Source of the DNA: Vanessa cardui
Taxonomy: Eukaryota; Arthropoda; Insecta; Lepidoptera; Nymphalidae
NCBI RefSeq assembly: GCF_905220365.1
Contig: NC_061135.1
Span: 3,303,501-3,367,500 of the forward strand
DNA length: 64,000 nucleotides
Direction: 5' to 3'
In this document: piece by piece, positions 1-11,378 of the stretch
How the letters are laid out: every line of letters begins with the position of its first letter
How positions within the stretch are numbered: the stretch's first letter is position 1
Position numbers and translations under genes: made by a program
The notes under the pieces: model-generated
Told to the model about the DNA's origin: nothing
Database searches by the model: none
What the model saw: only the letters and a program-made list of their open reading frames with translations

Positions 1-495
1 TGTGGGACTCCGACAGATATGATTCTTAGAAATTAGTCGCATTTGAAATAATTTATAGTAAACTAATAAAGATAAATATCTTCGTGGGACACAAGAAAAT
101 GTTTTCGTTATAATATATTATGTATTAAATAACAGACGAATTTAAATAAATAAATAACATCTGTGAATTACAAAACTAAAAAAAATATTATATTATTAAA
201 ATACAATACTTTTTTATCTAAACAATTTCTAATTAAAAATATAATAAATTGAGTGTTCCAGATTTTCCACATACAACCTTAATATTTCCTAAAAACGTTC
301 ACACACGTATATCAACGTATAAATACAAACTTGACTAGTTAATCAATGGAACAGCATTTATCAGTATGGGCGGTTAATATTAACACAGTGTAATCATGTT
401 ATACGCGGCCAGAGGCAGCATAACGCAGTAAATTACACGTGGCCTTATCTACAGTTTAGCACGCGTTCGGCTTGTAGATTATATTATCTAGTAAA
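1..495. other. AT-rich spacer, no gene seen
   Basis: No open frame of convincing length, no recognisable repeat family and no RNA gene. Confidence 0.5.
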
Positions 496-559
496 GCCCG
501 TTTATATCGTCAGATTTTATTTTATAAAGTTAAAATAAAATCTGATGATATAAACGGGC
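496..559. repeat. 29-bp inverted repeat (hairpin)
   Basis: The arms 496-524 and 531-559 are reverse complements with one mismatch, around a 6-base loop. Each arm starts with GCCCGTTTATAT at the outer end. A related piece, GCCCGTTTATATGAACAGAT, occurs once near 2232, so this may be the end of a small foldback or MITE family. I see no flanking duplication. Confidence 0.7.
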
Positions 560-618
560 AGGCCGAATAAAATGTTTTGGGCTGTACTGTCTGGTGAGTA
601 GAGTAACACTACTCAACA

Positions 619-905
619 GCCGATGGCTTAGTGGTTAGAACACGTGCATCTTAACCGATGATTGCGTTTTCTAATCCAGGCAAGCACCGCTGAATATTCA
701 TGTGCTTAATTTGTGTTTATAATTTATCTCCAGCTCGGCGGTGAAGGAAAACTTCTTACATGTGTCTAATTTCACAGAAATTCTGCCACATGTGTTTTCC
801 ACCAACCCGTATTGAAACAGCGTGGTGGAATATTTTCCAAAACCTTCTTCTCCAAGGCACAGGTGGCCTTAGCCCAGCTATGGCAAATTTACAGGCTGTT
901 GTTGT
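619..905 (+). repeat. SINE-A copy, full length, (TTG)n tail
   Basis: tRNA-derived SINE. An A-box-like TGGCTTAGTGG (consensus TGGCCCAGTGG) sits near 624 and a decayed B-box near 672. The body continues through the conserved GCGGTGAAGGAAAAC segment to the tail TTTACAGGCTGTTGTTGTT. The copy is old, with many substitutions. Any short open frame inside it is not a gene. Confidence 0.8.
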
Positions 906-1102
906 TTGTTTGGGCTGTTGTGTCAAAAGAATCTTAGAAGTATCTGTAATCTGGCTGATTTATCTCCGGTCGTGTCATTATCGTTCAATAGGACTTTGAG
1001 AGTGAGGAAATAGATGTACAAGTGTGTTCGAAAAGACACTCCCTGCGTACAAAGCTGGTTCTTATTAATAATGTTGGTATTATATACGTTTTTATCAAGT
1101 AG

Positions 1103-1363
1103 GTAGGCTGACGAGTAATAGGGTCTCTTGATGAGCGGTCAAAATAGCCCTATAGACAATAGCGCTTAAAAAAATATTATTCATTCCGTACTCCGTACAT
1201 CGCCAACGCTTCACCAAACCTTGGGAACTAAGTTGTTATTACCCTTGTGCTCGTACATTGGCTCAGACGCCCTTCAAACCGGAACACAACAATACTGAGT
1301 ACAACTGGCGGTAGAATTTATGAGTGGAGAGTATCTACACAGACGGGTTTGCACAAAGCCGTA
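1103..1363 (-). repeat. SINE-B copy, degenerate
   Basis: Minus-strand copy of the SINE whose 3' end matches the R1-type LINE at 39831-41240. Recognisable segments are CGCCAACGCTTCACC, CCTTCAAACCGGAACACAAC and the 5' end GGGTTTGCACAAAGCC. The LINE-like tail is badly decayed. Confidence 0.7.
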
Positions 1364-2494
1364 AATCAAGATGAAGATGAAGATTCGAATTTGAACACTA
1401 TTGACAATTTTCTATATGTTTATTTGGCAAAAGTTACAAGTGTTTTTTAGCATGTTTATCTTAATATGATCATATTTTATTGTTTTTATGTATTAAAAAT
1501 ATTACCAGCATAAATAATTCGATTTAAATAGTTGTTACAATATACATTGATTGTCAACATCCGTTTTTGACTAAACTAAATTGTTTTTTAAAATAAACCA
1601 CCACCATAGCCACTTCAGGACAAATTAAAGTATTGATTATGAGGAGAGTTTTTGTTTTATTCCAACATGTTCATATGCGTTATATCTCCTATTAACTCTA
1701 CTGTTACCGATCATTTGCATGTAGCCTTTTGCTTTCTATTTTCTTATCAGACGAGGTGTGGAATGTCCTTCCGGCGGCTGTATTTCCTGAAGATTATTAT
1801 CCGGGTATTTTACTCTTACCATCAAATATAACGATCAAGTGTAATCGTATACGATCTTAGGAATGTACCAAATAATTAGAAAGTAATAAAACTGTCTATG
1901 TCGAACTGTCCATTGCCTTTGATTGGTCCTATTGATGATGATGCCGCTCTGACCTATTTCGGCCACGATATTTGAACCCTGAATCCTGGGTTCAGTAGCC
2001 TTATATCTGGTAACTGTAACAGCGAGGGAGTTGTTATGTCTATGAAGCCAGAACGCTAGAAAGTAAGAGTAGAGTATGTCGAATATAATACATAATTAAT
2101 GTGATATAATAATTCTGTGAATGGTTAAGCGTTATAATAATAATTTATAATAAAATGTTTTTTTTGTAGGGAGTTCCCTAACGCCATTTATTCCTCGACG
2201 TTATCTTAATATCGTGCGTAGAGTTTTCAAGGCCCGTTTATATGAACAGATTTGTTTTGCCATTGTATTAAAAATAAAAATATATTAGAATAGTATTTTA
2301 ATATATTTTCTATACAATATTACAGCTACGTTTTGTCGTTATGATTTGTATGATTATAATTTAATGTCTAAATACTCAAGTATAGTAACTGTATAGCGTA
2401 ATAATAATGATAAATCATTATTATAACAATATTTTAGGTAGTGAAATAACGGATCAGTAATCAGCCATGCAAAATTAATAGTTTAGCTATATAT
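1364..2494. other. AT-rich spacer, no gene seen
   Basis: Long runs of A and T with no supported coding frame. The only recognisable item is the short match to the 496-559 hairpin near 2232. Confidence 0.5.
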
Positions 2495-2745
2495 ATGATA
2501 GCCTTGTATCCCATTGGCTTTGCGCTGCCCGTCTGGATACCTACCACCACTCAATACATACAACGCCAACAAAGTATGTGCATAGATGTTTCAGTTTATG
2601 TCATGAGTGACTCAGTGTCAAGGCTCAAGGGACATATAACCTTGGTCTCAAGGTTGGTGGCGCATTGGCGATGTATTTGACACTACCAATGTCTAATGCT
2701 GACTAGATACTTGTAGGTGGCCCAATTGCCGTCCGCTAATATATA
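2495..2745 (+). repeat. SINE-B copy, degenerate
   Basis: Plus-strand copy running from GCCCGTCTGGATACCTACCA through AAGGTTGGTGGCGCATTGGC to a decayed tail (GGTGGCCCAATTGCCGTCCG) and an ATAATAATAA end. A 61-residue open frame inside it is a by-product of the repeat. Confidence 0.75.
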
Positions 2746-3387
2746 ATAATAATAATAATTCTATTAATTATTCAGTATTAGTATTATAATTGCGTATTGG
2801 ACTAAATCGAATGCCCGGGGCAGATCCGTGCGTAATATCCTAGTCACCAATACATTGTTACCGCGATTAATTGAAACACGCTTTATGGACGATGTATTGT
2901 ACAAAACATTGCAATTTAAACCTTATACATTAGACAATTGGATCTATTACAAATTGTTCTCGTATAAGGGTAGTTGTACCGTTAGATAGGCGATTAGCCG
3001 TCTTTAAGACGCTATAGTGCGCTATTATAGGATCAAATCGATTACGCATGCTGATTGGTTTATATTATTATTTCAATTATATTTATAGTTTTCAAATAAA
3101 ATTATACTTAAATTAAAGAGCTGTGCTGCAACTGCTTAGTCAAAATTAATTTAAAAAATAAATGTCGTAAAATTATAGGATGTTTCAGAAATAAATAATA
3201 AAAATAGGTATTTCAGCTTAGCAATGTAATATATTTTTGTCAAGAATTCATTGTTTCTTGCCTGTATTTGAATCCGAAATCATAAATTGGTTAAAATAAA
3301 TTAAAATAAAAATAAATAAAAACACTTGTTCGTATTCACGAATCAGCTATCTCGCCCAGATGTATGTAATTACTTCGATTTTTTTTT
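2746..3387. other. AT-rich spacer, no gene seen
   Basis: Non-repetitive as far as I can tell and without a supported frame. A slightly GC-richer stretch lies near 2813-2880 and I cannot assign it. Confidence 0.45.
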
Positions 3388-3480
3388 CTATGGTAAAGGT
3401 TGGGTACGAGCATGTGGGCCACCTGATAGTAAGTGGTCACCATCACCCATAGGCAATGATGCTGTAAGCAATATATCGAG
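3388..3480 (-). repeat. SINE-B 3' fragment
   Basis: Only the LINE-derived 3' portion is present: GGGCCACCTGATAGTAAGTG followed by the ACCATCACCCATAG segment, read on the plus strand as the reverse complement. Confidence 0.7.
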
Positions 3481-3603
3481 TATATCTTTAAGACCGTAAG
3501 TATTTGGTATTGAAACTCCTTAGGGTATGATGATAGGATCATTCTATCTCGAACTGTAAATACAGGTGCTACATGTGATGTTACAAAATTAAATGCTACT
3601 GAC

Positions 3604-3948
3604 GTATAGTACGACATAACTTAGATGTACGCATCGGCTAAATTCGTAAAACCGATCATATCCGAATTGGGTACGCTGTCCCAAATTATCAATATTTATT
3701 TCTCATGCGAATATGATCTTTGCACAAACGTAACAGCTTGTAATATCATATGACCTATGATATTCGTCAACTTGACACGTCGATTTACATGCACTTGATT
3801 TCTCTGACGCGAGAATCTATAGCGACGAATAGCGTCGAATGGCGCGATAGGGAGCTATTTCTATTGGTTGCGTAAATCGGCAGTAATCGGTTTTATTGTC
3901 ATTCCATAGCATTTTCCGATGCTACATCTAATTTGTGTCTGACTATAC
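3604..3948 (+). mobile_element. MITE, copy 1 (GTATAGTAC termini)
   Basis: This 345-bp element shares near-continuous sequence with the reverse complement of 7239-7582. The intact copy shows terminal inverted repeats beginning GTATAGTACGACACAA and continuing imperfectly for about 35 bp. Here the right end is decayed (GTCTGACTATAC). It has no coding capacity. The superfamily is not clear because the target duplication (TA or AT) cannot be resolved by eye. Confidence 0.75.
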
Positions 3949-3967
3949 TCAACTTTTATATAAATAC

Positions 3968-4122
3968 TAAAAAGCGCCCGCGGCGTCATGTAGCCTATGT
4001 ATTTTCTTGGCATTCAAGTTTGCTTCATACCAAATTTCATCCAATTCGGTTCAGTGGTTTGGTCGTGAAAGAGAGACAGATAGACAGCGTTACATTCACA
4101 TTTATAATATTAATAGAGATAA
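3968..4122 (-). mobile_element. Helitron-like fragment (family G)
   Basis: The stretch from GCGCCCGCGGCGTCATGTAG through GTTTGCTTCATACCAAATTT to a run of AGACAG and TTACATTCACATTTATAAT matches the element at 29322-29522 in the same orientation. The terminal CTAG has been lost here. Confidence 0.6.
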
Positions 4123-4152
4123 AGTAATTTTATATTCTATACACCTTTGTAT

Positions 4153-4373
4153 ACGACCTCTATGGTCGAGTGGTGTATACACCGGTTTTCATGAGTACAC
4201 CACTCCGAAAGCCCGGAATCAATTCCCGGCCGAGTCGATATATATTATCAATAGTTTTCTATGTTGTCTTATGTCTGGGTGTCTGTGGTACCGTCGTTAC
4301 TTCTGATTTTCCATAACACAAGTGTTTTAGCTACTTACATTGGGATCAGAGTAATGTATGTGATGTTGTCTCA
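4153..4373 (+). repeat. SINE-C copy, full length
   Basis: tRNA-derived SINE. The A-box TGGTCGAGTGG lies near 4163 and a slightly mutated B-box near 4222. The body CTGTGGTACCGTCGTTACTT leads to the 3' end GTATGTGATGTTGTCTCAT. Other copies lie at 19729, 41919, 52047, 56780 and 61275. Confidence 0.85.
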
Positions 4374-5146
4374 TATTTATTTATATATATAAAATGAATG
4401 TTTGTATGTTTATACCCTACGTGCTCCTAAGACATTCATCAGATTATGATGTAACGATCTAACATTGAATAAAGCTAAAAAGTTTCCTTATATGTTTTTC
4501 CTTTAATACAATTATGTAACCTCATTGTACCCGTGGTAAGTCAGGATGTGAAGCTGATATGAATTTAAATGATGATTAAAATTACGTATTAAATGTAGTT
4601 ATGATGTAGTTCGAAGTTACAGCTATGTGTAATGGCGTCAACGCTCAGTGGGAGCGTTGATTGTTAACTCAAATAGCTATTGTCCCCACGATATGCACCC
4701 TGCAATATATCTTGGTTGCATTGCAATAATGCGCGAGCATGAATTATTATTGTCATAGGAATTTTGCATATTAAATTTAACAAAATAATAAATAAACATT
4801 ATTTACCGAAATTAAACAATATTAATTAATACGAAATATACTTCATACCACTCTCGATATGGATACGTTTTAAATTTAATTTTATATTGTTGTATACGTT
4901 TACGTCCTTGATTGAAGTCTATTTTAATTTTTTGATGATTGTTATAGCTATGATATTGTAATTAAAATAGTTTAATTACGAAATAGTTAATAACGGAATA
5001 TCGTTAAATCGATCAATTTCATACAATTTCACAGACCGATATCAGTAAAATTGTAATTAATATTTGAAATTATATTTGGACATAATAACTTACATATTGG
5101 AATATTTATTTGGTAAGATTAAATTTTAATGTTGAGAGTTGTGACC
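4374..5146. other. AT-rich spacer, no gene seen
   Basis: No supported frame, no recognisable repeat family. Confidence 0.45.
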
Positions 5147-5258
5147 CAAGATAGCCCAGTGGTTACAACGCGTGCATGTTAACCGATGATCGCGGTTTCA
5201 AACCCAGGCAAGCGCCACTGAATATTTACGTGCTTAATTTGTGTTTGTGTTTGTGTGA
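5147..5258 (+). repeat. SINE-A 5' half
   Basis: tRNA-like head with A-box TAGCCCAGTGG and B-box GGTTTCAAACCC, ending after the TTAATTTGTGTTTGTG segment. The 3' half is missing. Confidence 0.75.
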
Positions 5259-5985
5259 CCATTAATTAAATTTTATATGTGGAAGAATAAAAAAAAACAT
5301 AATAGTTGGAATAAATATTACCAATTCGAATATTTTTTTGTAGTTGTCGTTTATTTGTGGCTAAAGGGCACAGATTATGTCACGTGCGATTTTTTATGTC
5401 CATGTGACATTTCTCAAATATTGCTTCAACTATTTATGGCATTAAAAATGTGTCAATTAGAAATGTCAGTTTTTTTTTAATTATTTTTAGCTTACTCACA
5501 TCTATAAGGCCCGTAATGCACCTGCAAGCTTGGTTTAACTAAAACACATTCCTTCAGATGAGCCTTTAGCTCGTTTGTCATCAATGCCATATTTTATTTG
5601 TTATTATTTTTGTGGCTTTTATTTGTGCATCAATTCCATAGAAATTGACAATGTTAATTTGACAGTGACATTTAGGTAAATGTTTTTATGGTAATATTGA
5701 AAACTTTGAATAAACAAACACAATTGAAATTAAATTGAAAAACTTCAAGGAAACAGATTAAAACGCACCTTTTATCGAAAACGAGAGGTATGTAAATAAT
5801 TTCAAATTCGTATGAAAATTTAATTGGTGTCTAATTCATTGATTTTCTCTGAAAGGATGTAGTAAAAAAAAATTATTGTACTAATGTAGACAGAATGATT
5901 AATTAATAAAATACTTGTTGATTAGGATTAAATAATATAATTATCCATACTTAAGGACTTAGTTGTTTTACAACTTCGGTGTTTC
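5259..5985. other. AT-rich spacer, no gene seen
   Basis: The 67-residue frame at 5277 is low-complexity and has no family resemblance. Nothing else is supported. Confidence 0.45.
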
Positions 5986-6015
5986 AGATGGTAATGGTGT
6001 TGGTCTTTCTGATCA

Positions 6016-6262
6016 ACCGACTTCAAAAAGGAGGAGGTTATCAACACCGGCTCCAAATATACCAATAACTATAACTACATGATATAATCGTTAATCGACT
6101 TTTAAGTAGTCTAATATTTTTCATTTCATTTAACTTAGGAAGACTCTAAAAAATATGTTGAATACGCAATTATTTTTATTACTTTTTCGTGATATTCATT
6201 TGTTTTAAAATAGTGTTTTGTTTGAAGTCGGTTTTTCTTTTTGTTAAAATTTTATTTATTTT
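6016..6262 (+). repeat. Family F repeat, single unit
   Basis: Starts CAACCGACTTCAAAAAGGAG, continues through GGCTCCAAATATACCAATAA and AGGAAGACTCTAAAAAATAT, and ends TGAAGTCGGTTTTTCTTTTT. The same unit occurs at 46182-46373 and as inverted pairs at 22724-22910 and 24256-24850. It is non-coding, and its element class is not recognised. Confidence 0.7.
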
Positions 6263-6309
6263 AGTTCCAGCTTTAAGCTGCGGTATAATTATTAAAATAA
6301 GACTTTTGA

Positions 6310-6420
6310 ATCGTCAATGGCGCAATGGTTTTTAGGGCCGCCTAGCGATACAAAAAGTCGCACGATCGATTTTGATCCCTTGGGCTCTTGTCGTACCTAA
6401 TCCTAATTCAAGTGATAATC
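6310..6420 (+). repeat. tRNA-like repeat, family E fragment
   Basis: The segment CCTAGCGATACAAAAAGTCG, then CACGATCGATTTTGATCCCT and GGGCTCTTGTCGTACC, matches parts of 21555-21690 and 23165-23280 (the two arms of the large inverted repeat). A B-box-like GATCGATTTTGATCC suggests a tRNA-derived SINE. Strongly decayed. Confidence 0.45.
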
Positions 6421-7238
6421 TTCAAAGGTGGAGTAAATAGGAACATTAGTAATTTGTTCACAAATTTCGGTGTTGCTACTATTTTATTTATTTATGAATA
6501 AATAGTCAATAGGCATATGCCTGTAAAAAGTATAATAGTATCCTTTGCATGTTTCACAATTTTTTTTATGGATTTACAAAAAATATAAGAGTTAAAAAGG
6601 AGAAATGTCATACGATATTTCAATAATTTAAATCAATATTAATACTATTCAGCACGATATTGACGTGTGGTTTTTACAATCATTAAATAAAGCCTACCTA
6701 ACTAAATCTACGGGTATCGTTAGAGGTGATGAAAGAAGATTTAGCTTTGAAAAATGTCAAAATTATGGTGATCATACGACGGAATCCAAGAATATTCCCA
6801 AGTAATTCTGACATCAGGTAAGAATAATAGAGTTTGTAATTAATTTCACCAACCACAAGTGAATGCGCCAGCGAATGATGACTTTACGTTATGTCAGTCT
6901 CCTAAATATTTTAACCAGTAAAGTTTATTCAATATCTTCGTCCATAAACATCAAGTTGTAGAAATTTATTTTTTCGTTCCACAACATTAAACTGATCTAT
7001 TCGGGCGACAAACTTCAAGCAAATCCGTGGAGCTTTAACTACATCAGCAAAGTCGAATTTTCTGCTTCAACGGTTATTGGACGACTCTTTGAAATTTATG
7101 TCGTCTGTTTCAAAAGTGAGAGGTGATTCTGAACGTTTTTTTGGCCTTTCGTTACAAACTTAGTCCATTAGTTATTTTAAGTGTTTTTACGTTTGATATT
7201 ATATTTATTTCATGATACTATATTAATATTGTAATTAT
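6421..7238. other. AT-rich spacer, no gene seen
   Basis: No supported frame and no repeat recognised. Confidence 0.45.
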
Positions 7239-7582
7239 GTATAGTACGACACAAAATAGATGTAGCATCGGAAAATGCAATGGAATGAAAATAAAACCGA
7301 TTACTGCCGATTTACACAACCAATAGAAATAGCTCCCTATCGCGCCATTCGACGATATTCGTCGCTTTAGATTCACGCGGCAGAGAAAGCAAGTGCATGT
7401 AAATCGATGCGTCAAATTGACGAATATATTCGGTCATATGATATTACAAGTTATTACGTTTGTGCAAAGATAATATTCGCATGAGAAATAAATATTGATA
7501 ATTTGGGATAGCGTACTCAATTCGGATGTGATCGGTTTTACGAATTTTGCCGATGCGACATCTAAGTTGTGTCGTACTATAC
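7239..7582 (-). mobile_element. MITE, copy 2 (GTATAGTAC termini)
   Basis: This 344-bp element has both ends intact: GTATAGTACGACACAA at 7239 and its reverse complement ending at 7582. It is inverted relative to the copy at 3604-3948 and nearly collinear with it. AT flanks both ends, or TA if the first bases belong to the duplication. A 65-residue frame at 7218-7415 lies in this element and is not a gene. Confidence 0.85.
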
Positions 7583-7627
7583 ATGCTAAGTATTGGTTAG
7601 GTATGCATAATTAGGAGTTAATTTCTT

Positions 7628-7905
7628 GGTAGTGGGGCTTTGCCCAAAACTAGGTCTGGATACGTACCTCTTAATCATCACTTACATCACCACCAGTTTA
7701 TAAAATTATTGTATTCAGATTTGACGATAGTGTAAATAATGTAATTACAGGCACAAGATACATGATACCTTAGTTCCTAAGGTAGATGATGAATTGACTT
7801 TGTAGTTGGTGATTAATAATTGACAGTGCCAATTTGTAGATAACATTTTTTAATGGGCGGTGGTGATAACTTACCAGCCTGCCTACCCAATCTAAATAAA
7901 AAACA
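7628..7905 (+). repeat. SINE-B copy, degenerate
   Basis: Starts GGGGCTTTGCCCAAAACTAG, contains GTAATTACAGGCACAAGATA and ends in a decayed tail (TGATAACTTACCAGCCTGCC). Interrupted by substitutions and small indels. Confidence 0.65.
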
Positions 7906-8727
7906 AAATGAATATAATATACTTTGAAATAAAAGATGAAGTTATTACGCAGAAAAAAGCATATATCTTTTTCTATTGATTTTATGTTTCGAATTAACAA
8001 TAGCATACCTACACGGAAACGATGGATGTAAAATTTAAAAGGCATAGTTTCCGACGCAAATATCCTTTTGTAGAACTATTCTATAAAAACAAAGTCGAAA
8101 CTCATCAAAGAACATGACAGACGTGATATGTCGAAAATTGAAATGCAATATTTACTATATTAAATATAAAGTTTCAAGAATACGGTATGTTGGAACAACA
8201 TTTCACGACTCTGAAAATATGAAGTCAGTTTGAACAGGATCACACTGTAACGAGCACTGATTTGAAAATGGTTGAAAATGTAAAACCATTCTAATGCACA
8301 TTCTTAATTTAAATTTATTTTTACTTTAATAGGAAAAAGTGGAAACTTTTTGTGATAGTTTTATTAATTAATTAATGTCCTTATAATTCCTTCGATTTGT
8401 GGGGTATTACATTCAGACAAGGTTAATATTTCTTAAGGTGCCAATATCTAAGGGCGATCGTGTTTACAAACGAGGCGTGAAGAGGCCTTGTGGGCCGGCA
8501 TGGGGAGGGCGACTAGTCCAGCTCATTCTTGCCTACTGTTCTGGTCGTCTTCGCGTTTGGTCTTCATTTCTACTTACTATCAGGTGAAGTGGAGTCATGT
8601 GACTACCCGGATAGTATACAAAAATATACTCACCAAAGGTTTTTCCATATGCCCGCTCGTGTAACTTTCAAAAGTCTAAAACAATAAGAATGTGACCTAA
8701 GATTTGTTGTTTTTAAAATATTCTTGC
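7906..8727. other. Spacer with a GC-richer patch at 8440-8600
   Basis: Mostly AT-rich. The patch around GGCCGGCATGGGGAGGGCGA is unlike its surroundings and ends in ACTATCAGGTGAAGTGGAGT, which resembles the CATCAGGTG motif at LINE and SINE-B ends. It may be an old LINE fragment, but I could not align it to a family. Confidence 0.35.
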
Positions 8728-8945
8728 TGTTAGGGGTTTGAGTCCGTCTGTGTTACCATCCACTCATTAGATATTCTACCGCCAAAAAGGGTTTGAAGGG
8801 TGAATGAGTCAGAGTAAGTATCTGTACAAGGGACGAAACATCTTAGTCCTCAAGGTTGGTTTCGTATTGGCGATGCATAAAATGGTTAATACTTCTTAAA
8901 ACGCCATTGTTTATAGACGGTAGTACCCTTCCGCTAAACAATACC
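8728..8945 (+). repeat. SINE-B copy, degenerate
   Basis: Contains CATTAGATATTCTACCGCCA, GGGTTTGAAGGGTGAATGAG and CTCAAGGTTGGTTTCGTATT. The 3' tail is decayed. Confidence 0.7.
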
Positions 8946-9679
8946 ATAAAATATATATTTAAAATTAAAAAAAAATAGACCTTTGATATAAACTGAGGAC
9001 GACAAATATAAGGGCAGAAGGAGATTTTTTTCTATTAAATTCTCTTCCCAGTGTACTCTTAAATAAGTCTTAATCGTATTTCGGCAGTTGTTTAAAATTG
9101 TTGCCTTATCTCCCAATGGACTTCGCAGGCGAAGGTTTCTGGTACATTTATTAGGAAAAGTTAGTTTTGAATTGAGTTTAGGAGTTTGTATTTCTTTCAT
9201 GGAATTTTAGGTATATTTTAGAGAATGAAATTTATACCCTTAACCTATTCAGTACTGAGAAAAGTTCTAACAAAGAATGTTATTTGAAACTTTTCTGAGA
9301 ACCGCTAATTTTAAATACAAAACATAATAATATCTTTGTCGGGAACACGTCTACAAAATGTTAACACGTGAATTATTATATGTAAATATTATTTGACATT
9401 TGTTTAGTAAACTTTCATTAATATTATTTTATGCGGCATAATATTAAAGACTTTCATAAATGTATTGATTTCTTTTTTAAAGTTTGTTTTAACGGACTAA
9501 CGCATATTATTTCTTTTAGTGATTTAAAGCAGCAATTGTTCGTCTAGTAATTTTTGCAAATTATGAAAAGCAGCGTAGCTCCTGTTCCTTCAAATCTATT
9601 TTGTATTACATTATTTAATTGATCCATGAAAATTTATTATTGACACAGTGTATTCTAATTTGAGATTCAACTGAAAAAG
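8946..9679. other. AT-rich spacer, no gene seen
   Basis: The frame at 8934-9200 (minus) is low-complexity and unsupported. Confidence 0.45.
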
Positions 9680-9990
9680 AACTGAGATGGTCCATTAGAT
9701 CGCGCGCTATGATTGCGGGTTCAAACCCAGGCAAGCACCACTAAATATATGAGCTTAATTTGTGTTTCTAATTCATCTCGTGCTCGGCGGTGAAGGAAAA
9801 CATCGTAAGGAAACCTGCATGTGTCTTATTTCATCGAAATTCTGACACATGTGCATTCCACCAAACCGCATTGGAACAGCGTGGTGGAATATGTTCCAAA
9901 CCCTCTCCTTAATGGAAGAGGAGGCCTTATCCCAGCAGTGGGAAATTTACAGGCTGTTACTTTTACTTTTACTTTTACTTTTTTACTGAA
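9680..9990 (+). repeat. SINE-A copy, (ACTTTT)n tail subfamily
   Basis: Damaged A-box (TGGTCCATTAG), intact B-box GGTTCAAACCC at 9719, body with CTCGGCGGTGAAGGAAAACA, and the diagnostic CTCTCCTTAATGGAAGAGGA. The tail is a CTTTTA repeat from about 9958. Confidence 0.85.
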
Positions 9991-11076
9991 AAATTGCTCA
10001 AAATACAATACTTACATAAAAAATAAAGTAGTAGTTAACATGCAATTGAAAAACTATTAGCTGATCGAACTTTCTGTTACTCAGCTAAGGTGCCTTTGGC
10101 AATTCAAAATGGCGGGAAACTCACGAGTGGCCCACTAACGAACCTCTTTGTTGCATCTGCCGAATAAGTCGGGATGCCATTATTTTAGGCTTTGCTGACC
10201 AACCGCCCTCGCTCGTATGCGATTAAAAAATAACGATGGACGTATTGATAGCTTTTGCTTATTTTTTTACCAGGTACGTATTAAAATGTTATGTAAGTCA
10301 GAAGCTAACTATTGCATAGTTACTATATTGAAAGGACGTTTCGTTTTTGTTTACTATTTTCAATGGGTCATACCTATTTGTCATCTTATGCTTCTAGTAC
10401 CCGCCATAAGTAGCAAGGTCATTATAATGTTTGAATTTAGTATCGAAGTTCTACTATCCCTGAGTGAAACAAAACAATTCTAAAATATAACCTAATAATA
10501 GAAAAAAAATAAAATAAATATATTACATTTGTTTTAATGAAGTTGAATATCCTTTAAAGTTATAGTCTAATCGGCTGTGAACACAGAGCTCTAGTTTTAT
10601 GGTATTCTAAAAGCTGGTCAAAACCTTGATGTAGACAGAAAATTGAAATAGAAAACGCGGTCATCAGTAACTATTTTTAATGTATACTCGTATTTAGAGA
10701 CTTAATGTTAATAACTAATTGTAAACATATTTTTTCATATTTACGTTTACAATTTAAATTAAAGTATTACATTTTATTCTTATGCTTAGTTCATAGTTTT
10801 TGTGGTCTAACCTATCAAATTGTAAGTTTGAAGGTAGAAATAGAAATGTCGCTGATGTTGTTTTGTATAGAGTTTTAACTTCTACCCTCATTCACTAATT
10901 ACTTTTGTAGTTTATTTTTAGAAATAAGATATAATAGTTACATCGGAAGAGTCTAGCGTTTAAGATACAGGCTCGGCCTAGTTTAAACTCTAGTGTTTAC
11001 TAACCTCAATGTCAACATAAAATCATGTAAAATTAGGTATTATAGGTTAAGACTAATGTACATTTCTTGGAGTCAA
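9991..11076. other. AT-rich spacer, no gene seen
   Basis: The 10090-10210 stretch is slightly GC-richer, but no frame or family can be supported. Confidence 0.45.
11072..11076 (+). repeat. Target-site duplication, left
   Basis: GTCAA directly before the LTR, repeated at 17005-17009. Five bases is the usual size for BEL/Pao elements. Confidence 0.9.
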
Positions 11077-11327
11077 TGTTCAACACTGCACTATTTTTCT
11101 GTTCATACTATGTGTATAAATTAAAGATTCCATGCTCTTTTTAAAAACTCGTTTTATTTACTGCATACAACATTCATAGGTGAATCAATTGTAGAAAAAC
11201 AAAAATCAGCACGAAAATTCTAGTAATTACATTTTAAATATAATTCAAAAGGGAAAATGACATATAACATAAACTTTTTTTATGACATAATAATAAAAAC
11301 TATTTTTAAACATAACTATTTTAAACA
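11077..11327 (-). repeat. 3' LTR of the BEL/Pao element
   Basis: 251 bp with TG...CA ends. On the minus strand it carries an AATAAA polyadenylation signal (reverse complement at 11153-11158). Confidence 0.95.
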
Positions 11328-11341
11328 TTCCGCCCACCAAG
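11328..11341 (-). other. Polypurine tract
   Basis: Read on the minus strand, CTTGGTGGGCGGAA abuts the 3' LTR. This is the expected position for plus-strand priming. Confidence 0.65.
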
Positions 11342-11378
11342 AACTTGTTCTTTTAAATTACTCACAAATAAAATTAAG

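Noticed and set aside
3336..3617. 93-residue minus-strand frame
   Set aside because: It is built from a SINE-B fragment and the end of a MITE.
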